64,000 nucleotides of DNA from an uncultured Granulosicoccaceae bacterium (GCA_938035525.1 CALHOI010000041.1:1-64000), one strand, 5' to 3'. Positions 27,050-37,269 are shown, counted from the stretch's first letter. Program-made: numbers and translations. The notes: generated by a model from the sequence alone, not told the origin.

Positions 27050-28873
27050 CTAACTGGCCTTCGCTGTACGCGAATGCCGCTTACGATCATTTTCAGTTAA
27101 GTGCTTTTTACGCACTCGAATGCTCTCAGGTGTCACTTCTACCAATTCATCATCATCGATAAATTCCAGTGCCTGCTCCAGCGTCATTTTAATGGGCGGT
27201 GTTAGTTGAATGTTTTCATCTGTGCCCGATGCGCGAACGTTAGTCAGTTGTTTACCCTTCAGGCAGTTAACCGTTAAGTCGTTTTCGCGTGAATGAATAC
27301 CAATAATCTGGCCTTCATACACAATATCGTTGGCAGCGGTAATTAAACGGCCGCGTTCTTGTAAGTTCCACAGTGCAAAACCCAATGCCTTGCCGGTGCC
27401 GTTAGAAATTAGCACGCCGTTACGACGCTGACCAACGCTGAAGTCTAATCTTGGTCCGTAGTGATCGAACACGCTGTAAATCAAGCCTGAGCCGGAAGTG
27501 GCCGTTAAAAATTCGGTTCTAAAGCCAATCATGCCGCGCGCTGGGGCCACGTAGTCTAATCTCACACGACCTTTGCCATCGGGCACCATGTCTTTAAGTT
27601 CGGCGCGTCGCTCGCCCATTTTTTCCATGATGCTGCCCTGATGCTGCTCTTCGACATCAATGGTGATTTGCTCGAACGGTTCTTCAATTTTGCCGTCGAC
27701 TTCACGGGTAATAACAATCGGGCGACCTACGCCAATTTCGTAGCCTTCGCGTCGCATGTTTTCAATGAGCACTGATAAGTGTAATTCGCCACGGCCAGAA
27801 ACCTTGAAGGTTTCACTCATGTCGGTACGTTCTACACGCAGGGCTACGTTGTGCAGCAATTCGGTTTGTAATCGGTCCCAGATGTTTCTGCTGGTCACGT
27901 ATTTGCCTTCTTTGCCAGCAAACGGTGATGAGTTTGGCTGGAACAACATACTGATGGTTGGCTCGTCGACTGTCAGTGGTGGCAAGGCTTCCACATGAGC
28001 CGGGTCGCACAAGGTGTCTGATATATGCAGTTTGTCGATACCGGTTATGCACACAATGTCGCCGGCCTGTGCCAAGTCGGTTTCGATGCGCTCCAGACCA
28101 TGAAAGCCTAGCACTTGTAATACTTTGGCTGAGCGTTGTTGGCCTTCCACGTCAACCACTTTAACTGCTTGGTTTGGTTTTAGCTGGCCACGCTTGATGC
28201 GCGCAATCCCGATAACACCAACGTAGCTGTTGTAGTCCAGTGAAGAAATCTGCATTTGAAAAGGCCCGTCGGTGTCGACGTCTGGTGCAGGGACTTCATC
28301 AATAATGGTTTGAAACAATGGCGCCATGTCACCTTCAGAAACCGTTGGCTCTAAGCCTGAAAAACCGTTTATGGCTGATGCGTAAATAACCGGGAAATCC
28401 AGTTGCTCATCGGTTGCGCCGAGGTTGTCAAACAATTCAAATGTTTGGTCGAGTGCCCAGTCTGGTCGTGCACCCTCGCGGTCAATTTTGTTGATAACAA
28501 CAATGGGTCGGAATCCCATCGCGAAGGCTTTTTGTGTCACAAAGCGTGTTTGTGGCATGGGGCCTTCAGCAGCATCAACCAGCAGCAGCACAGAATCGAC
28601 CATGCTTAAAACGCGTTCTACTTCGCCGCCGAAGTCGGCGTGCCCAGGAGTATCAACGATGTTGATACGGTAATCGTTCCACTTGATCGCGGTGTTCTTG
28701 GCAAGAATGGTGATGCCACGTTCTTTTTCTATCGCGTTAGAGTCCATTAAGCGTTCTGTTGGCGCTAGGCGAGAATCAAGCGTACCCGATTGCTGCAGAA
28801 GCTTATCGACCAAGGTAGTTTTGCCGTGGTCAACATGAGCTATGATGGCGATGTTGCGTAATTTCTGAATCAA
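27050..28873 (-). CDS. typA: Translational GTPase TypA/BipA, TTG start
   Basis: 607 residues if read from the TTG at 28873, the same length as E. coli BipA. This start is preferred because it begins (M)[20 protein letters not shown], the conserved family N-terminus, with AGGA 7 bases upstream. The ORF track instead uses another TTG 21 codons upstream. TypA is a ribosome-binding GTPase of the EF-G/LepA group involved in 50S assembly and stress or cold adaptation. The G motifs are AHVDHGKT, the RGITI switch [13 protein letters not shown] and NKIDR. The C-terminal TypA-specific domain ([21 protein letters not shown]) is intact. Divergent from ade. Confidence 0.96.
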   Translation of the reverse strand: MIQKLRNIAIIAHVDHGKTTLVDKLLQQSGTLDSRLAPTERLMDSNAIEKERGITILAKNTAIKWNDYRINIVDTPGHADFGGEVERVLSMVDSVLLLVDAAEGPMPQTRFVTQKAFAMGFRPIVVINKIDREGARPDWALDQTFELFDNLGATDEQLDFPVIYASAINGFSGLEPTVSEGDMAPLFQTIIDEVPAPDVDTDGPFQMQISSLDYNSYVGVIGIARIKRGQLKPNQAVKVVDVEGQQRSAKVLQVLGFHGLERIETDLAQAGDIVCITGIDKLHISDTLCDPAHVEALPPLTVDEPTISMLFQPNSSPFAGKEGKYVTSRNIWDRLQTELLHNVALRVERTDMSETFKVSGRGELHLSVLIENMRREGYEIGVGRPIVITREVDGKIEEPFEQITIDVEEQHQGSIMEKMGERRAELKDMVPDGKGRVRLDYVAPARGMIGFRTEFLTATSGSGLIYSVFDHYGPRLDFSVGQRRNGVLISNGTGKALGFALWNLQERGRLITAANDIVYEGQIIGIHSRENDLTVNCLKGKQLTNVRASGTDENIQLTPPIKMTLEQALEFIDDDELVEVTPESIRVRKKHLTENDRKRHSRTAKAS

Positions 28874-28957
28874 GGGAAGTTCCTGGTGCGCAAGCGTTAA
28901 GGCGCGACGAAAATCGATGCTGGACTGATGTTCCAAGCGGGTGATAGTTAACGCGCC

Positions 28958-28988
28958 ATTATACCGGACTAAAGCAGCCTAAAGGCAA
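28958..28988 (-). promoter_or_regulatory. Candidate sigma-70 promoter of typA
   Basis: On the minus strand a perfect TATAAT lies at 28963-28958 with TTGCCT (4 of 6) upstream at a 19-base spacing, slightly long. Transcription would begin near 28951, leaving a leader of about 78 bases before the TTG start codon. Confidence 0.5.
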
Positions 28989-29103
28989 AGGCTGATTGCA
29001 TAAATCCGGCCATATGCTCGATATTTGGCGTTTCAAAGCCAGTATCTGTTAGCAATGGGCCACACACTTGAGCCACAGCGTTGAGTATGACGGAGCGATG
29101 GGC

Positions 29104-30909
29104 ATGAACACAGTAGATTCCTGGGCCAAAAGCGCCAAAACCTTGGTTGATGTGGCCATGGGCCGACAATCAGCCGACACCCTGATTCGCGGTGGAAAAT
29201 GGGTCAATGTGCATTCGGGTGAAGTCATCCCGGACACCAGTATTGCCATCAGCGCAGGTCGCATAGCGTACGTTGGGCCCGATGCCGCGCACACCATTGG
29301 CGACGCCACCAACATTATTGAAGCTGACGGCCGGTATCTTGTGCCCGGACTGTGCGATGCACACATGCACGTTGAAAGTGGCATGGTCACCGTAACCGAG
29401 TTCACCAGGGCCGTGATTCCACATGGCACCACGTCAATGTTTATCGACCCACACGAAATCGGCAACGTACTTGGACTCGATGGCGTCAAGCTGATGCACG
29501 ATGAGGCATTAACTCTACCGATAAACGTTTTTGTACAAATGCCAAGTTGTGTGCCTTCCGCACCAGGTCTTGAAAATGCTGGTGCAACCTTGGGTGTCAG
29601 CGATGTAGAAACGGCCTTGCAATGGCCAAACATCATAGGGCTTGGAGAGGTCATGAACTTCCCGGGCGTAGCAGCAGCCGATGAAAAAATGCTGGGCGAA
29701 ATTGCCGCAACACAACTGGTCGGTAAAACGGTTGGTGGTCACTATGCATCCCCCGACTTAGGCAGGGCCTTTCATGGTTATGTCGCTGGAGGCGCAGCTG
29801 ACGATCATGAAGGCACACGCATGATCGACGCTATGGCACGTGTGCGTCAGGGTATGCGAGCTATGTTGCGTTTGGGTTCTGCCTGGTATGACGTGGCACC
29901 ACAAATTAAAGCCATTACTGAGGAAGGCCTAGACTCGCGAAATTTTATTTTGTGTACCGACGATTCTCATTCGGGCACGCTGGTTAATGAGGGACACATG
30001 AATCGTGTGGTACGGCATGCTATTGAGCAAGGCCTGCCACCCATCACTGCAATTCAAATGGCCACAATCAACACAGCGCAACACTTTGGTCTTGAACGCG
30101 ATCTTGGATCCATTACTCCGGGTCGTCGTGCCGACATTATCATCAGCTCTGACTTGGCAACACTGCCCATTGAGCAAGTGATAGCGCGCGGTGAAATCCT
30201 GGCGGAAGATGGGGCATTGGTTGCACAGATTCCCGCGGCGCAGTATCCACAAAGTGCGCGAAACACGGTGCACTTAGGTAAGACCCTGGTGGCGGATGAC
30301 TTTAAAATACCGGCGCCAGCAAACAGTCATCGTGTTGATGCTCGCGTTATCGGTGTTATCGAAAATCAAGCACCCACGCGTGCATTACAGTCCACACTGG
30401 ATGTTAACGATGGCATCGTTTGTATGGATGAGAAAAACGATGTGTGTCAGATCGCACTGGTTGAGCGGCATCGTGGCACTGGCGGTGTAACCAATGCGTT
30501 TGTGTCGGGCTTTGGTTATAACCGCCCTTGTGCCGTTGCATCCACTGTTGCGCACGATGCGCACCATATGATTGTGGTTGGAACCAATTATGCTGACATG
30601 GCCATGGCGGCTAACCGGCTTGGTGAAGTGGGTGGTGGTGTGACGGTGGTATCCAATGGAACTGAACTTGCCATGGTGGAACTGCCCATAGCCGGTTTAA
30701 TGTCCGATGAACGAGCCGAAGTGGTTGCTGTAAAGGCCCAAAAAATGGTTGATGCAATGGCTCAGTGTGGGTGTACTTTAAATAACGCTTATATGCAGCA
30801 CTCGTTGTTGGCCTTGGTGGTTATCCCAGAGTTGCGTATCTCTGATATCGGCTTGGTTGACGTCACAACTTTTTCTAAAACCGATTTGTTTGTAACCCCA
30901 GCCGCATGA
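29104..30909 (+). CDS. ade: Adenine deaminase
   Basis: 601 residues from the ATG at 29104, chosen because GGAG lies 8 bases upstream; the ATG at 29098 and the ORF-track TTG at 29068 are less likely. The amidohydrolase-superfamily enzyme converts adenine to hypoxanthine and ammonia. Features: the metal site LVPGLCDAHMHVESG, PHGTTSMFIDPHEIGNV, the GHYASPDLGRAFHGYVAGG segment, CTDDSH, LGSITPGRRADI, and the C-terminal Ade domain with HHMIVVGTNYADMAMAANRL. Its stop overlaps the xdhA start (ATGA), placing it first in the purine operon. Confidence 0.95.
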   Translation: MNTVDSWAKSAKTLVDVAMGRQSADTLIRGGKWVNVHSGEVIPDTSIAISAGRIAYVGPDAAHTIGDATNIIEADGRYLVPGLCDAHMHVESGMVTVTEFTRAVIPHGTTSMFIDPHEIGNVLGLDGVKLMHDEALTLPINVFVQMPSCVPSAPGLENAGATLGVSDVETALQWPNIIGLGEVMNFPGVAAADEKMLGEIAATQLVGKTVGGHYASPDLGRAFHGYVAGGAADDHEGTRMIDAMARVRQGMRAMLRLGSAWYDVAPQIKAITEEGLDSRNFILCTDDSHSGTLVNEGHMNRVVRHAIEQGLPPITAIQMATINTAQHFGLERDLGSITPGRRADIIISSDLATLPIEQVIARGEILAEDGALVAQIPAAQYPQSARNTVHLGKTLVADDFKIPAPANSHRVDARVIGVIENQAPTRALQSTLDVNDGIVCMDEKNDVCQIALVERHRGTGGVTNAFVSGFGYNRPCAVASTVAHDAHHMIVVGTNYADMAMAANRLGEVGGGVTVVSNGTELAMVELPIAGLMSDERAEVVAVKAQKMVDAMAQCGCTLNNAYMQHSLLALVVIPELRISDIGLVDVTTFSKTDLFVTPAA

Positions 30910-32381
30910 TTCGATTTTTATTAAACAATGAATTGATCACGCTGGATAGTGTGCGGGCCGATGTCACAGTATTGCAATGGCTAAGAGAGCGCCGCTTAAA
31001 AACAGGCACAAAAGAAGGTTGTGGTTCAGGTGACTGTGGTGCTTGTACGGTTGTGTTGGCCAGCGTTGTTGTTGATGACGCCACTAACACCAAGACATTG
31101 TGTTATGAGTCGATTAACAGCTGTATTACGTTTATTGGTAGCTTGCACGCAAAGCAGCTGATCACCGTTGAAGACCTTGCCGAAGGCGATAAGCTGCATC
31201 CGGTACAGCACGCCATGGTAGAAGAACATGGTTCTCAGTGCGGTTTCTGCACGCCTGGTTTTATTATGTCGATGTTTGCGCTTTATCATAACCATCAAGC
31301 TGCACAATTCAGCGGCTTCAGTGAACCCGTTTTAGCGCACCTTGTTGATCGTCATTTGGGCGGTAATCTATGCCGTTGCACTGGCTATGCGCCGATTAAA
31401 CGCGCTGCAATTAAAGCGCTGAATAATATAGAACCCGATCAGTTCATTCACAGAGAACACGAAACCATCAATGCCTTACAAAGCATAGAGCAGCAATTAC
31501 CTATGCATCCGCGGTTTCTATTGCCCGGCAGCATCGAGGAACTTGCGTCGATGCGTGTTCAATACCCCAAGGCAAAGTTACTGGCTGGCGGAACCGATTT
31601 GGCGCTGGAAGTAACGCAGCAGTTTAACGACATAGACGCCATTATCTGCATTAAGCAGGTGCCGCAATTGCTGGCTGTTAGTGTAGATGAGCAACGCATC
31701 AGTTTTGGTGCCGCCTTGTCTTTGAATCAGTGCATGCGTACGCTGCGACAAACTATTCCCAGTAGTGAAGCCATGATGTTGCGTTTTGGCTCAGAGCAAG
31801 TGCGCAATCAAGGGACCATTGGCGGCAACATCGCCAATGCTTCACCCATCGGCGATTTACCACCATTGTTGCTGGCCTTGAATGCAGAGCTCGAATTGCA
31901 CGGCTCACAAGGTGTTAGAACGCTCAATATTAACGAGTATTTTCTCGACTACAAAAAAACCGCGCTCGCTGCTGATGAGTTTCTACGCGCTGTGCATATT
32001 CCAGTGCCCGATAACAGTACGCAAGTGTTTGTGCATAAAATCAGCAAGCGCCTCGATGATGATATTTCCGCTGTTTGTGGTGTTTTTTGTTTGAGCATGC
32101 AAGACAACACCATTACGCAGGCGCGCGTGGCTTTTGGTGGCATGGCTGCAGTACCGGCCAGAGCCAGCGCTGTTGAACACGTGTTGCAAGGCGAGCAATT
32201 CAATGAAGCTACCGTCGCGGAGGCGATAGCCGCTTTGTCAGATGATTTTCAGCCCATCAGTGACGCACGGGCTAGTGCACATTATCGTATGCGAGTTGCA
32301 GCCAATCTGTTAAAGCGTTGCTGGTTACAAGTCACTGTTAGTGATGCTGCTGTGCAGGTGGGTGATTATGTCGGCGGGTAA
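30906..32381 (+). CDS. xdhA: Xanthine dehydrogenase small subunit (Fe-S and FAD)
   Basis: 491 residues. The N-terminal [2Fe-2S] domain has the plant-type cluster CGSGDCGACTVV. The second cluster domain has CGFCTPGF and the CRCTGY motif. The FAD domain has LLAGGTDLALEV and GSEQVRNQGTIGGNIANASP. A CO-dehydrogenase-flavoprotein C-terminal domain follows. It passes electrons from the molybdenum subunit to NAD+. It overlaps ade by 4 bases and xdhB by 14 bases, so the three are translationally coupled. Confidence 0.96.
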   Translation: MIRFLLNNELITLDSVRADVTVLQWLRERRLKTGTKEGCGSGDCGACTVVLASVVVDDATNTKTLCYESINSCITFIGSLHAKQLITVEDLAEGDKLHPVQHAMVEEHGSQCGFCTPGFIMSMFALYHNHQAAQFSGFSEPVLAHLVDRHLGGNLCRCTGYAPIKRAAIKALNNIEPDQFIHREHETINALQSIEQQLPMHPRFLLPGSIEELASMRVQYPKAKLLAGGTDLALEVTQQFNDIDAIICIKQVPQLLAVSVDEQRISFGAALSLNQCMRTLRQTIPSSEAMMLRFGSEQVRNQGTIGGNIANASPIGDLPPLLLALNAELELHGSQGVRTLNINEYFLDYKKTALAADEFLRAVHIPVPDNSTQVFVHKISKRLDDDISAVCGVFCLSMQDNTITQARVAFGGMAAVPARASAVEHVLQGEQFNEATVAEAIAALSDDFQPISDARASAHYRMRVAANLLKRCWLQVTVSDAAVQVGDYVGG

Positions 32382-34671
32382 ACCCATTGCGCATGACAGT
32401 GCTCACGGCCATGTGACCGGCAAGGCCATCTATGTTGACGATATAAAACCTGCCGCCGGGCAACTGTACGTGGCTATAGGTGGTGCAAACATCGCAGCCG
32501 GACGCATTGAGTCAATGGATTTGTCTGCGGTTCGAAATGCTGCTGGCGTTGTCGATGTGTTAACCCTTAAAGATCTTCCGGGGCTTGTTGACATCGGGCC
32601 AGTGTTCCCGGGTGACCCTTTGCTTACTGAGCGAGACGTATCGTTTATGGGACAAGCGATATTTGCGGTGGCTGCGACATCGTTTCGCCGCGCTATACAG
32701 TCTTTAAGGCTTGCCAACATTGCGTACCGCGAATCCAAACCGTTGTTGGATTTACAGCAGGCAATGGATAATGAAGTTTACGTTCGACCCAAGCACACCA
32801 TGCAGCGTGGAAACGCTAAGTCTGCCATTGCATCGGCTACACATAAACTCCAAGGAACAATTCACGTTGGTGGGCAAGAGCACTTTTATCTTGAAGGTCA
32901 GGTGGCGCTGGCTCAGCCAGAAGAAGATGGTGGGGTGCTGATACACTCATCCAATCAAAACCCAACCGAAACACAGCACCTGATTGCCGGGGTGCTTGGC
33001 GTACCCATGAACAAAGTAACCGTTGTAACTCGTCGCATGGGTGGTGGTTTTGGCGGTAAAGAAACACAGGCAGCCAACCTGGCCGCGTTTGCGGCCCTTT
33101 TCGCACTGCGTAATCAATGCAGTGTCAGTTGCCGGTTGTCGCGTCGTGACGATATGCAAATGACCGGTAAGCGTCATGCTTTTATTAATAACTATGCGGT
33201 TGGTTTTGATAACAATGGCCTTATTCATGGGATTGAACACGTGTTGGCAGGGCAGTGCGGGCATTCGCCTGATTTATCCGATGCCATTGTAGATCGTGCG
33301 ATGTTCCATGCAGACAATGCTTACTATCTTAATGATGTGAATATTGAAGGGTTGCGGTGCAAATCGAATACGGTTTCCAATACGGCATTTCGAGGGTTCG
33401 GTGGACCACAAGGCATGATGGCCATGGAGGCGGTTATCGATGAAATTGCCTATGCGCTAAATAAAGACCCGCTAGAAATAAGAAAAATTAATTTTTATGG
33501 GCAAGCTCCGCGTAATGTGACGCCTTATCATCAGGAAGTCAGCTCATTTACCGTGCCTCAGATAGTGGCGCAGCTGGAAGACTCTGCTAACTACCAGCAT
33601 CGACGTCAAGCCATTCGTGATTTTAATCAAAGCAGCGCGGTGCTTAAAAAAGGCATTGCGCTAACCCCAGTCAAGTTTGGTATTTCGTTCACGGTGACGC
33701 ACTTGAACCAAGGTGGTGCCTTGCTGCATGTGTTTAATGACGGCAGTGTGCAGATTAATCACGGTGGAACGGAAATGGGTCAGGGTCTCATGATCAAAGT
33801 GGCGCAAATTGTTGCTAGTACCCTTGGCATAGATTTGCAGCGCATTGCGATAACGGCCACACGCACAGACAAAGTACCCAACACATCAGCAACTGCCGCA
33901 TCATCGGGTACTGATATCAATGGCATGGCCGCAAAATCGGCGGCTGACACGATTAAATCTCGACTGGCGCAATTCGTGGTGGAGAGTAAAGCGCCTGATG
34001 GGCACACGTGTACTGTAAGCGATGTGGTTTTTGACAATAATCGCATTAGCCTTAACGGCACGCACTACAACTGGGAAGAAATCGTTAAAGAAGCATACCT
34101 TGCCCGCGTGCAACTCAGTGCCACCGGTTTTTACAAAACGCCTAAAATTCACTACGACCGCAACACCGCAACAGGCCGTCCGTTTTTATACTACGCCAAT
34201 GGTGCCGCTGTAAGCGAAGTGTTGGTTGACACACTAACGGGCGAATCAACATTACTGCGTTGCGATATTGTTCACGACGTTGGTCGTTCCGTTAATCCAG
34301 CCATTGATATTGGTCAGATAGAAGGCGGGTATGTTCAAGGACTTGGCTGGCTGACAACAGAAGAGCTCAAGTGGGACGACTCTGGTCGCCTGCTAACCGA
34401 TGGGCCAGCTACTTATAAAATTCCGGCTATCGGTGATGCACCTGCTGAATTTAATGTTGCCTTGCTGGCTGACACACCCAATAAAGAAGCCACGGTGTTT
34501 CGTTCAAAAGCGGTCGGCGAACCCCCACTGATGTTGGCAATATCGGCTTTTGCGGCTATTCGCGATGCCATTGGATCAATAACGCACTACCAGCACTTCC
34601 CGGCATTAAATTCTCCGGCAACCGCTGAAGAAATTTTACGCGTGTGCGATTCGCTAAGAACAAAAACATGA
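32368..34671 (+). CDS. xdhB: Xanthine dehydrogenase molybdenum subunit
   Basis: 767 residues from the ATG at 32368 (MSAGKPIAHDSAHGHVTGKA); the ORF-track start is 9 codons upstream. It binds molybdopterin cytosine/guanine-type cofactor and hydroxylates hypoxanthine and xanthine to urate. Cofactor and active-site motifs: VTRRMGGGFGGKE, NTAFRGFGGPQGM (the catalytic arginine region), GTEMGQGLMIKVAQIVA, and the base glutamate in KAVGEPPLMLAISAF. Size is normal for the split bacterial form. The start overlaps xdhA and the end overlaps xdhC. Confidence 0.96.
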   Translation: MSAGKPIAHDSAHGHVTGKAIYVDDIKPAAGQLYVAIGGANIAAGRIESMDLSAVRNAAGVVDVLTLKDLPGLVDIGPVFPGDPLLTERDVSFMGQAIFAVAATSFRRAIQSLRLANIAYRESKPLLDLQQAMDNEVYVRPKHTMQRGNAKSAIASATHKLQGTIHVGGQEHFYLEGQVALAQPEEDGGVLIHSSNQNPTETQHLIAGVLGVPMNKVTVVTRRMGGGFGGKETQAANLAAFAALFALRNQCSVSCRLSRRDDMQMTGKRHAFINNYAVGFDNNGLIHGIEHVLAGQCGHSPDLSDAIVDRAMFHADNAYYLNDVNIEGLRCKSNTVSNTAFRGFGGPQGMMAMEAVIDEIAYALNKDPLEIRKINFYGQAPRNVTPYHQEVSSFTVPQIVAQLEDSANYQHRRQAIRDFNQSSAVLKKGIALTPVKFGISFTVTHLNQGGALLHVFNDGSVQINHGGTEMGQGLMIKVAQIVASTLGIDLQRIAITATRTDKVPNTSATAASSGTDINGMAAKSAADTIKSRLAQFVVESKAPDGHTCTVSDVVFDNNRISLNGTHYNWEEIVKEAYLARVQLSATGFYKTPKIHYDRNTATGRPFLYYANGAAVSEVLVDTLTGESTLLRCDIVHDVGRSVNPAIDIGQIEGGYVQGLGWLTTEELKWDDSGRLLTDGPATYKIPAIGDAPAEFNVALLADTPNKEATVFRSKAVGEPPLMLAISAFAAIRDAIGSITHYQHFPALNSPATAEEILRVCDSLRTKT

Positions 34672-35516
34672 TCTGGCTTAATGCACTACAAGCGCATGTG
34701 AATCAAGGTACAGCCTGTGTCGTGGTGACGGTAGCAGACGTTATCGGCTCTGCGCCGCGCACGCCCGGTGCTCACATGGTGGTTAGTCGCAACCAGGTTG
34801 ATGACACCATTGGTGGCGGTGCATTGGAACAAGCTGCCATTGACCACGCTCGCCAAATGCTTGATCGCCCGCAACACACCGCTGGCATTAGCACGCAAAC
34901 GCATGCGCTTGGTCCGCAGTTATCTCAATGCTGTGGCGGTAAAGTCACTTTGCATTACGAACTACACCCTGCCAATCAGTTTAGCGTGGTGGTATTCGGC
35001 GCAGGTCATGTGGCGCAGTGTTTGTCTATGGTATTGCAACAGCTCCCTTGTCGCGTGCAATTTTATGACACTCGGCAGCCATGGTTAAACAAGCTTACTG
35101 TGCTTGGCGGACAGCAAAGTCATGCGCTCATGAGTACGCATTTGCTCGGTGAAAACACGTTTGCGGCTGTCGATCAATGTCCCGACAGGGCTTACTACGT
35201 CATCATGACCCACAGTCATGAGCTGGATTTTGAATTAACTGAAGCCGTGCTGTCTCGTGGCGACAGTATTTACTGTGGGCTTATTGCATCCAAAGCAAAA
35301 GCGGCTCGGTTTCGCTCTCGCCTTGCACGCAAAGGATTCACAGAGCTTGAACTTGCCAGACTGACTGCACCCATAGGTGAGCACTATCGCACCGGTAACC
35401 TGCCAATGGAAATTGCGATGGCAGTTAGCCTGGAAATGCGGCAGGTCAATGCCGTTACCGTAAACACGAACCATCAGTTGCAACCTGATACAGCCAACAT
35501 AGAACCCAAAACTTAA
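34668..35516 (+). CDS. xdhC: Xanthine dehydrogenase maturation factor XdhC
   Basis: 282 residues from the ATG at 34668, which overlaps the xdhB TGA as ATGA; the ORF track begins 8 codons early at a GTG. XdhC binds molybdopterin and delivers sulfurated cofactor to XdhB. N-terminal XdhC/CoxI motif: VVVTVADVIGSAPRTPGAHM with TIGGGALEQ. C-terminal Rossmann part: VVVFGAGHVAQCL, YYVIMTHSHELDFELTEAVL, and YCGLIASKAKAARFRSRLAR. Its position after xdhAB is the standard one. Confidence 0.95.
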   Translation: MIWLNALQAHVNQGTACVVVTVADVIGSAPRTPGAHMVVSRNQVDDTIGGGALEQAAIDHARQMLDRPQHTAGISTQTHALGPQLSQCCGGKVTLHYELHPANQFSVVVFGAGHVAQCLSMVLQQLPCRVQFYDTRQPWLNKLTVLGGQQSHALMSTHLLGENTFAAVDQCPDRAYYVIMTHSHELDFELTEAVLSRGDSIYCGLIASKAKAARFRSRLARKGFTELELARLTAPIGEHYRTGNLPMEIAMAVSLEMRQVNAVTVNTNHQLQPDTANIEPKT

Positions 35517-35527
35517 GACGCGCATCC

Positions 35528-35869
35528 ATGACACAAATCACTTCTCACATTCTTGATACCTCATTAGGCTGTCCTGCTCAAGGTGTGCCTATCTCGTTAC
35601 TACACCAAACAGATGACAGCTGGACGCCTTTGGGGTCGGGTGAAACCAATGCTGACGGACGCGTCAGTGACTTTATCGGCAATGATAGTGTGCTGCCTGC
35701 AGGAATATACAAGCTATCGTTTGAATTGCGCGACTACTATAAAAAACGTAACACGAAGTCGTTTTATCCTTACGCCGAAGTGGTGTTTGAAATTGCCGGC
35801 GACGGTCAACACTATCATGTACCCTTATTATTGAATCCGTTTGGTTATTCAACCTATCGTGGGTCTTAG
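35528..35869 (+). CDS. hiuH: 5-hydroxyisourate hydrolase (transthyretin-like)
   Basis: 113 residues. HiuH converts 5-hydroxyisourate to OHCU after urate oxidation. The family N-terminus TSHILDTSLGCPAQGVPISL contains the active-site histidine, and the protein ends in the diagnostic YRGS tetrapeptide. Length is normal for a bacterial enzyme without a signal peptide. It sits 11 bases after xdhC, so it is part of the purine operon. Neither urate oxidase nor OHCU decarboxylase is in the window. Confidence 0.95.
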   Translation: MTQITSHILDTSLGCPAQGVPISLLHQTDDSWTPLGSGETNADGRVSDFIGNDSVLPAGIYKLSFELRDYYKKRNTKSFYPYAEVVFEIAGDGQHYHVPLLLNPFGYSTYRGS

Positions 35870-35972
35870 CAATCCGTTGATTATATAAGCCCTTGCGCGA
35901 TAGAAATCTACGCGTTAAATAACCCTGCAAGGTTAGGAAGTAGTCGGTTCACTTATTGGCGGTCAAATACGT

Positions 35973-36887
35973 ATGAAGCTCGTTGATTCACATCATCATA
36001 TTTGGATTCCGGAACAAACGTCACCCGATTTGGGCTACGGCTGGTTGCGCGATATTGGTTCACAAAAACCTTTTGGTGATCCAACTGATATACAGCGCGA
36101 TTACACCTGGCAAGAGTATATTGATGAATCAAAGTCGCATGATGTTCAGTCGTCTGTGTACGTTCAGTGTGACGGTGCCATAGCTAACCCGGTTGCTGAA
36201 ACCGAATGGGTGCAATCGGTTATCGATCGCAATCCTGCCACGGTAGGCATTGTGGGATTAGTGAACTTAAGCGGCAAGGATGCACAGACGCATCTGGAAG
36301 CGCAGACACGGTTTGCATCATTTAAAGGCGTACGCCAAATACTGAGCTTTCTCGATGATAAACCCGAGTTGTGCTTTAGCGCTGAGCACTTGCTTCGCAA
36401 TCCACAATGGACTGATCAATTTGCATTGATAGGTGAACACGGTTTAAGTTTTGATTTACAGCTTTACCCAGAGCAAATGCATGAGGCGGCGGCTTTTTTA
36501 AGTCGACACCCACAGGTGCCCGTCATAATTGATCATGCTGGTAGTCCTTATGATCAAACAAGCTCGGGTTTAGCCAGCTGGCAGCAAGGTTTGAGCGAGT
36601 TGGCGCAGCTTCCAAATGTATCGGTGAAGCTCTCAGGGTTTGGTATGTTTGATCGACAATGGACTGCCGAGTCAATTATGCCGTTGGTTATTTTTATCTT
36701 AGAGAAATTTGGATCGCAACGGGTTATGTTCGGAAGTAACTTTCCCGTTGATAAACTGATGGCAAGTTATGACGATACGGTCGAACGCGTGTTCGATTGC
36801 GTTAAACACGCGGGCGACAATGTGATAAATGACGTATTTGGCCGTACTGCTCAACGTATTTATGGCTTGGAGCTAATCAGTACTTAA
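35973..36887 (+). CDS. Amidohydrolase family 2 TIM-barrel hydrolase
   Basis: 304 residues. The amidohydrolase-2/lactonase-like pattern: VDSHHHIWIPE at the N-terminus (HxH metal pair), VYVQCDG at the second strand, VPVIIDHAGSP, NVSVKLSGFGMF, and FGSNFPVD with the late aspartate. Relatives include L-fuconolactonase, 2-pyrone-4,6-dicarboxylate lactonase and other sugar-lactone hydrolases. It lies 103 bases after hiuH on the same strand, so it may belong to the purine operon, but no purine substrate is established for this family. The specific activity is not assignable. Confidence 0.82.
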   Translation: MKLVDSHHHIWIPEQTSPDLGYGWLRDIGSQKPFGDPTDIQRDYTWQEYIDESKSHDVQSSVYVQCDGAIANPVAETEWVQSVIDRNPATVGIVGLVNLSGKDAQTHLEAQTRFASFKGVRQILSFLDDKPELCFSAEHLLRNPQWTDQFALIGEHGLSFDLQLYPEQMHEAAAFLSRHPQVPVIIDHAGSPYDQTSSGLASWQQGLSELAQLPNVSVKLSGFGMFDRQWTAESIMPLVIFILEKFGSQRVMFGSNFPVDKLMASYDDTVERVFDCVKHAGDNVINDVFGRTAQRIYGLELIST

Positions 36888-36972
36888 CGGCGCTCTTTTT
36901 TAGCGCCGGTCGTTGTGATTAATCTGGTACGCCGAAAACTGACTCTGTTCCGTATTAATCGTTATTCAATTA

Positions 36973-37269
36973 TCAACCGTTATTCAATAACGTAAAACTG
37001 ATTTCCGGCTTGCCGCCCACCCGAGGGGACAAGTTCAACAGGCAGTAGGAATTTAAATTGACCTGCCGATTGGCCTCAAGGTCATCCAGAACGCTGCGGG
37101 CAAACTGATCTGCCCAGACTGGCACTTCGCCGAACATTTTAAACTGGGCGAAAACTGACGTTATGTCATTGTCGCTGGCACGGTCACCAAACCAGTTAAG
37201 GTAAGCTTCGCTGAAAAGTCGGTATTCACTGATGTTGAGAAGGTTTGCTGCTTTACTTATCGTTTGCAT
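36973..37269 (-). CDS. Hypothetical 98-residue protein
   Basis: A soluble, helix-rich small protein beginning MQTISKAANLLNISEYRLF, which resembles a short helix-turn-helix-like lead but has no complete recognisable domain. A strong ribosome-binding site (GAGGGA, 9 bases before the ATG) supports a real gene. It converges with the amidohydrolase gene. No function assigned. Confidence 0.6.
   Translation of the reverse strand: MQTISKAANLLNISEYRLFSEAYLNWFGDRASDNDITSVFAQFKMFGEVPVWADQFARSVLDDLEANRQVNLNSYCLLNLSPRVGGKPEISFTLLNNG

Noticed and set aside
29049-29654. 201-residue minus-strand ORF opposite ade
   Set aside because: Low-complexity Ser/Pro-rich shadow of a highly conserved enzyme.
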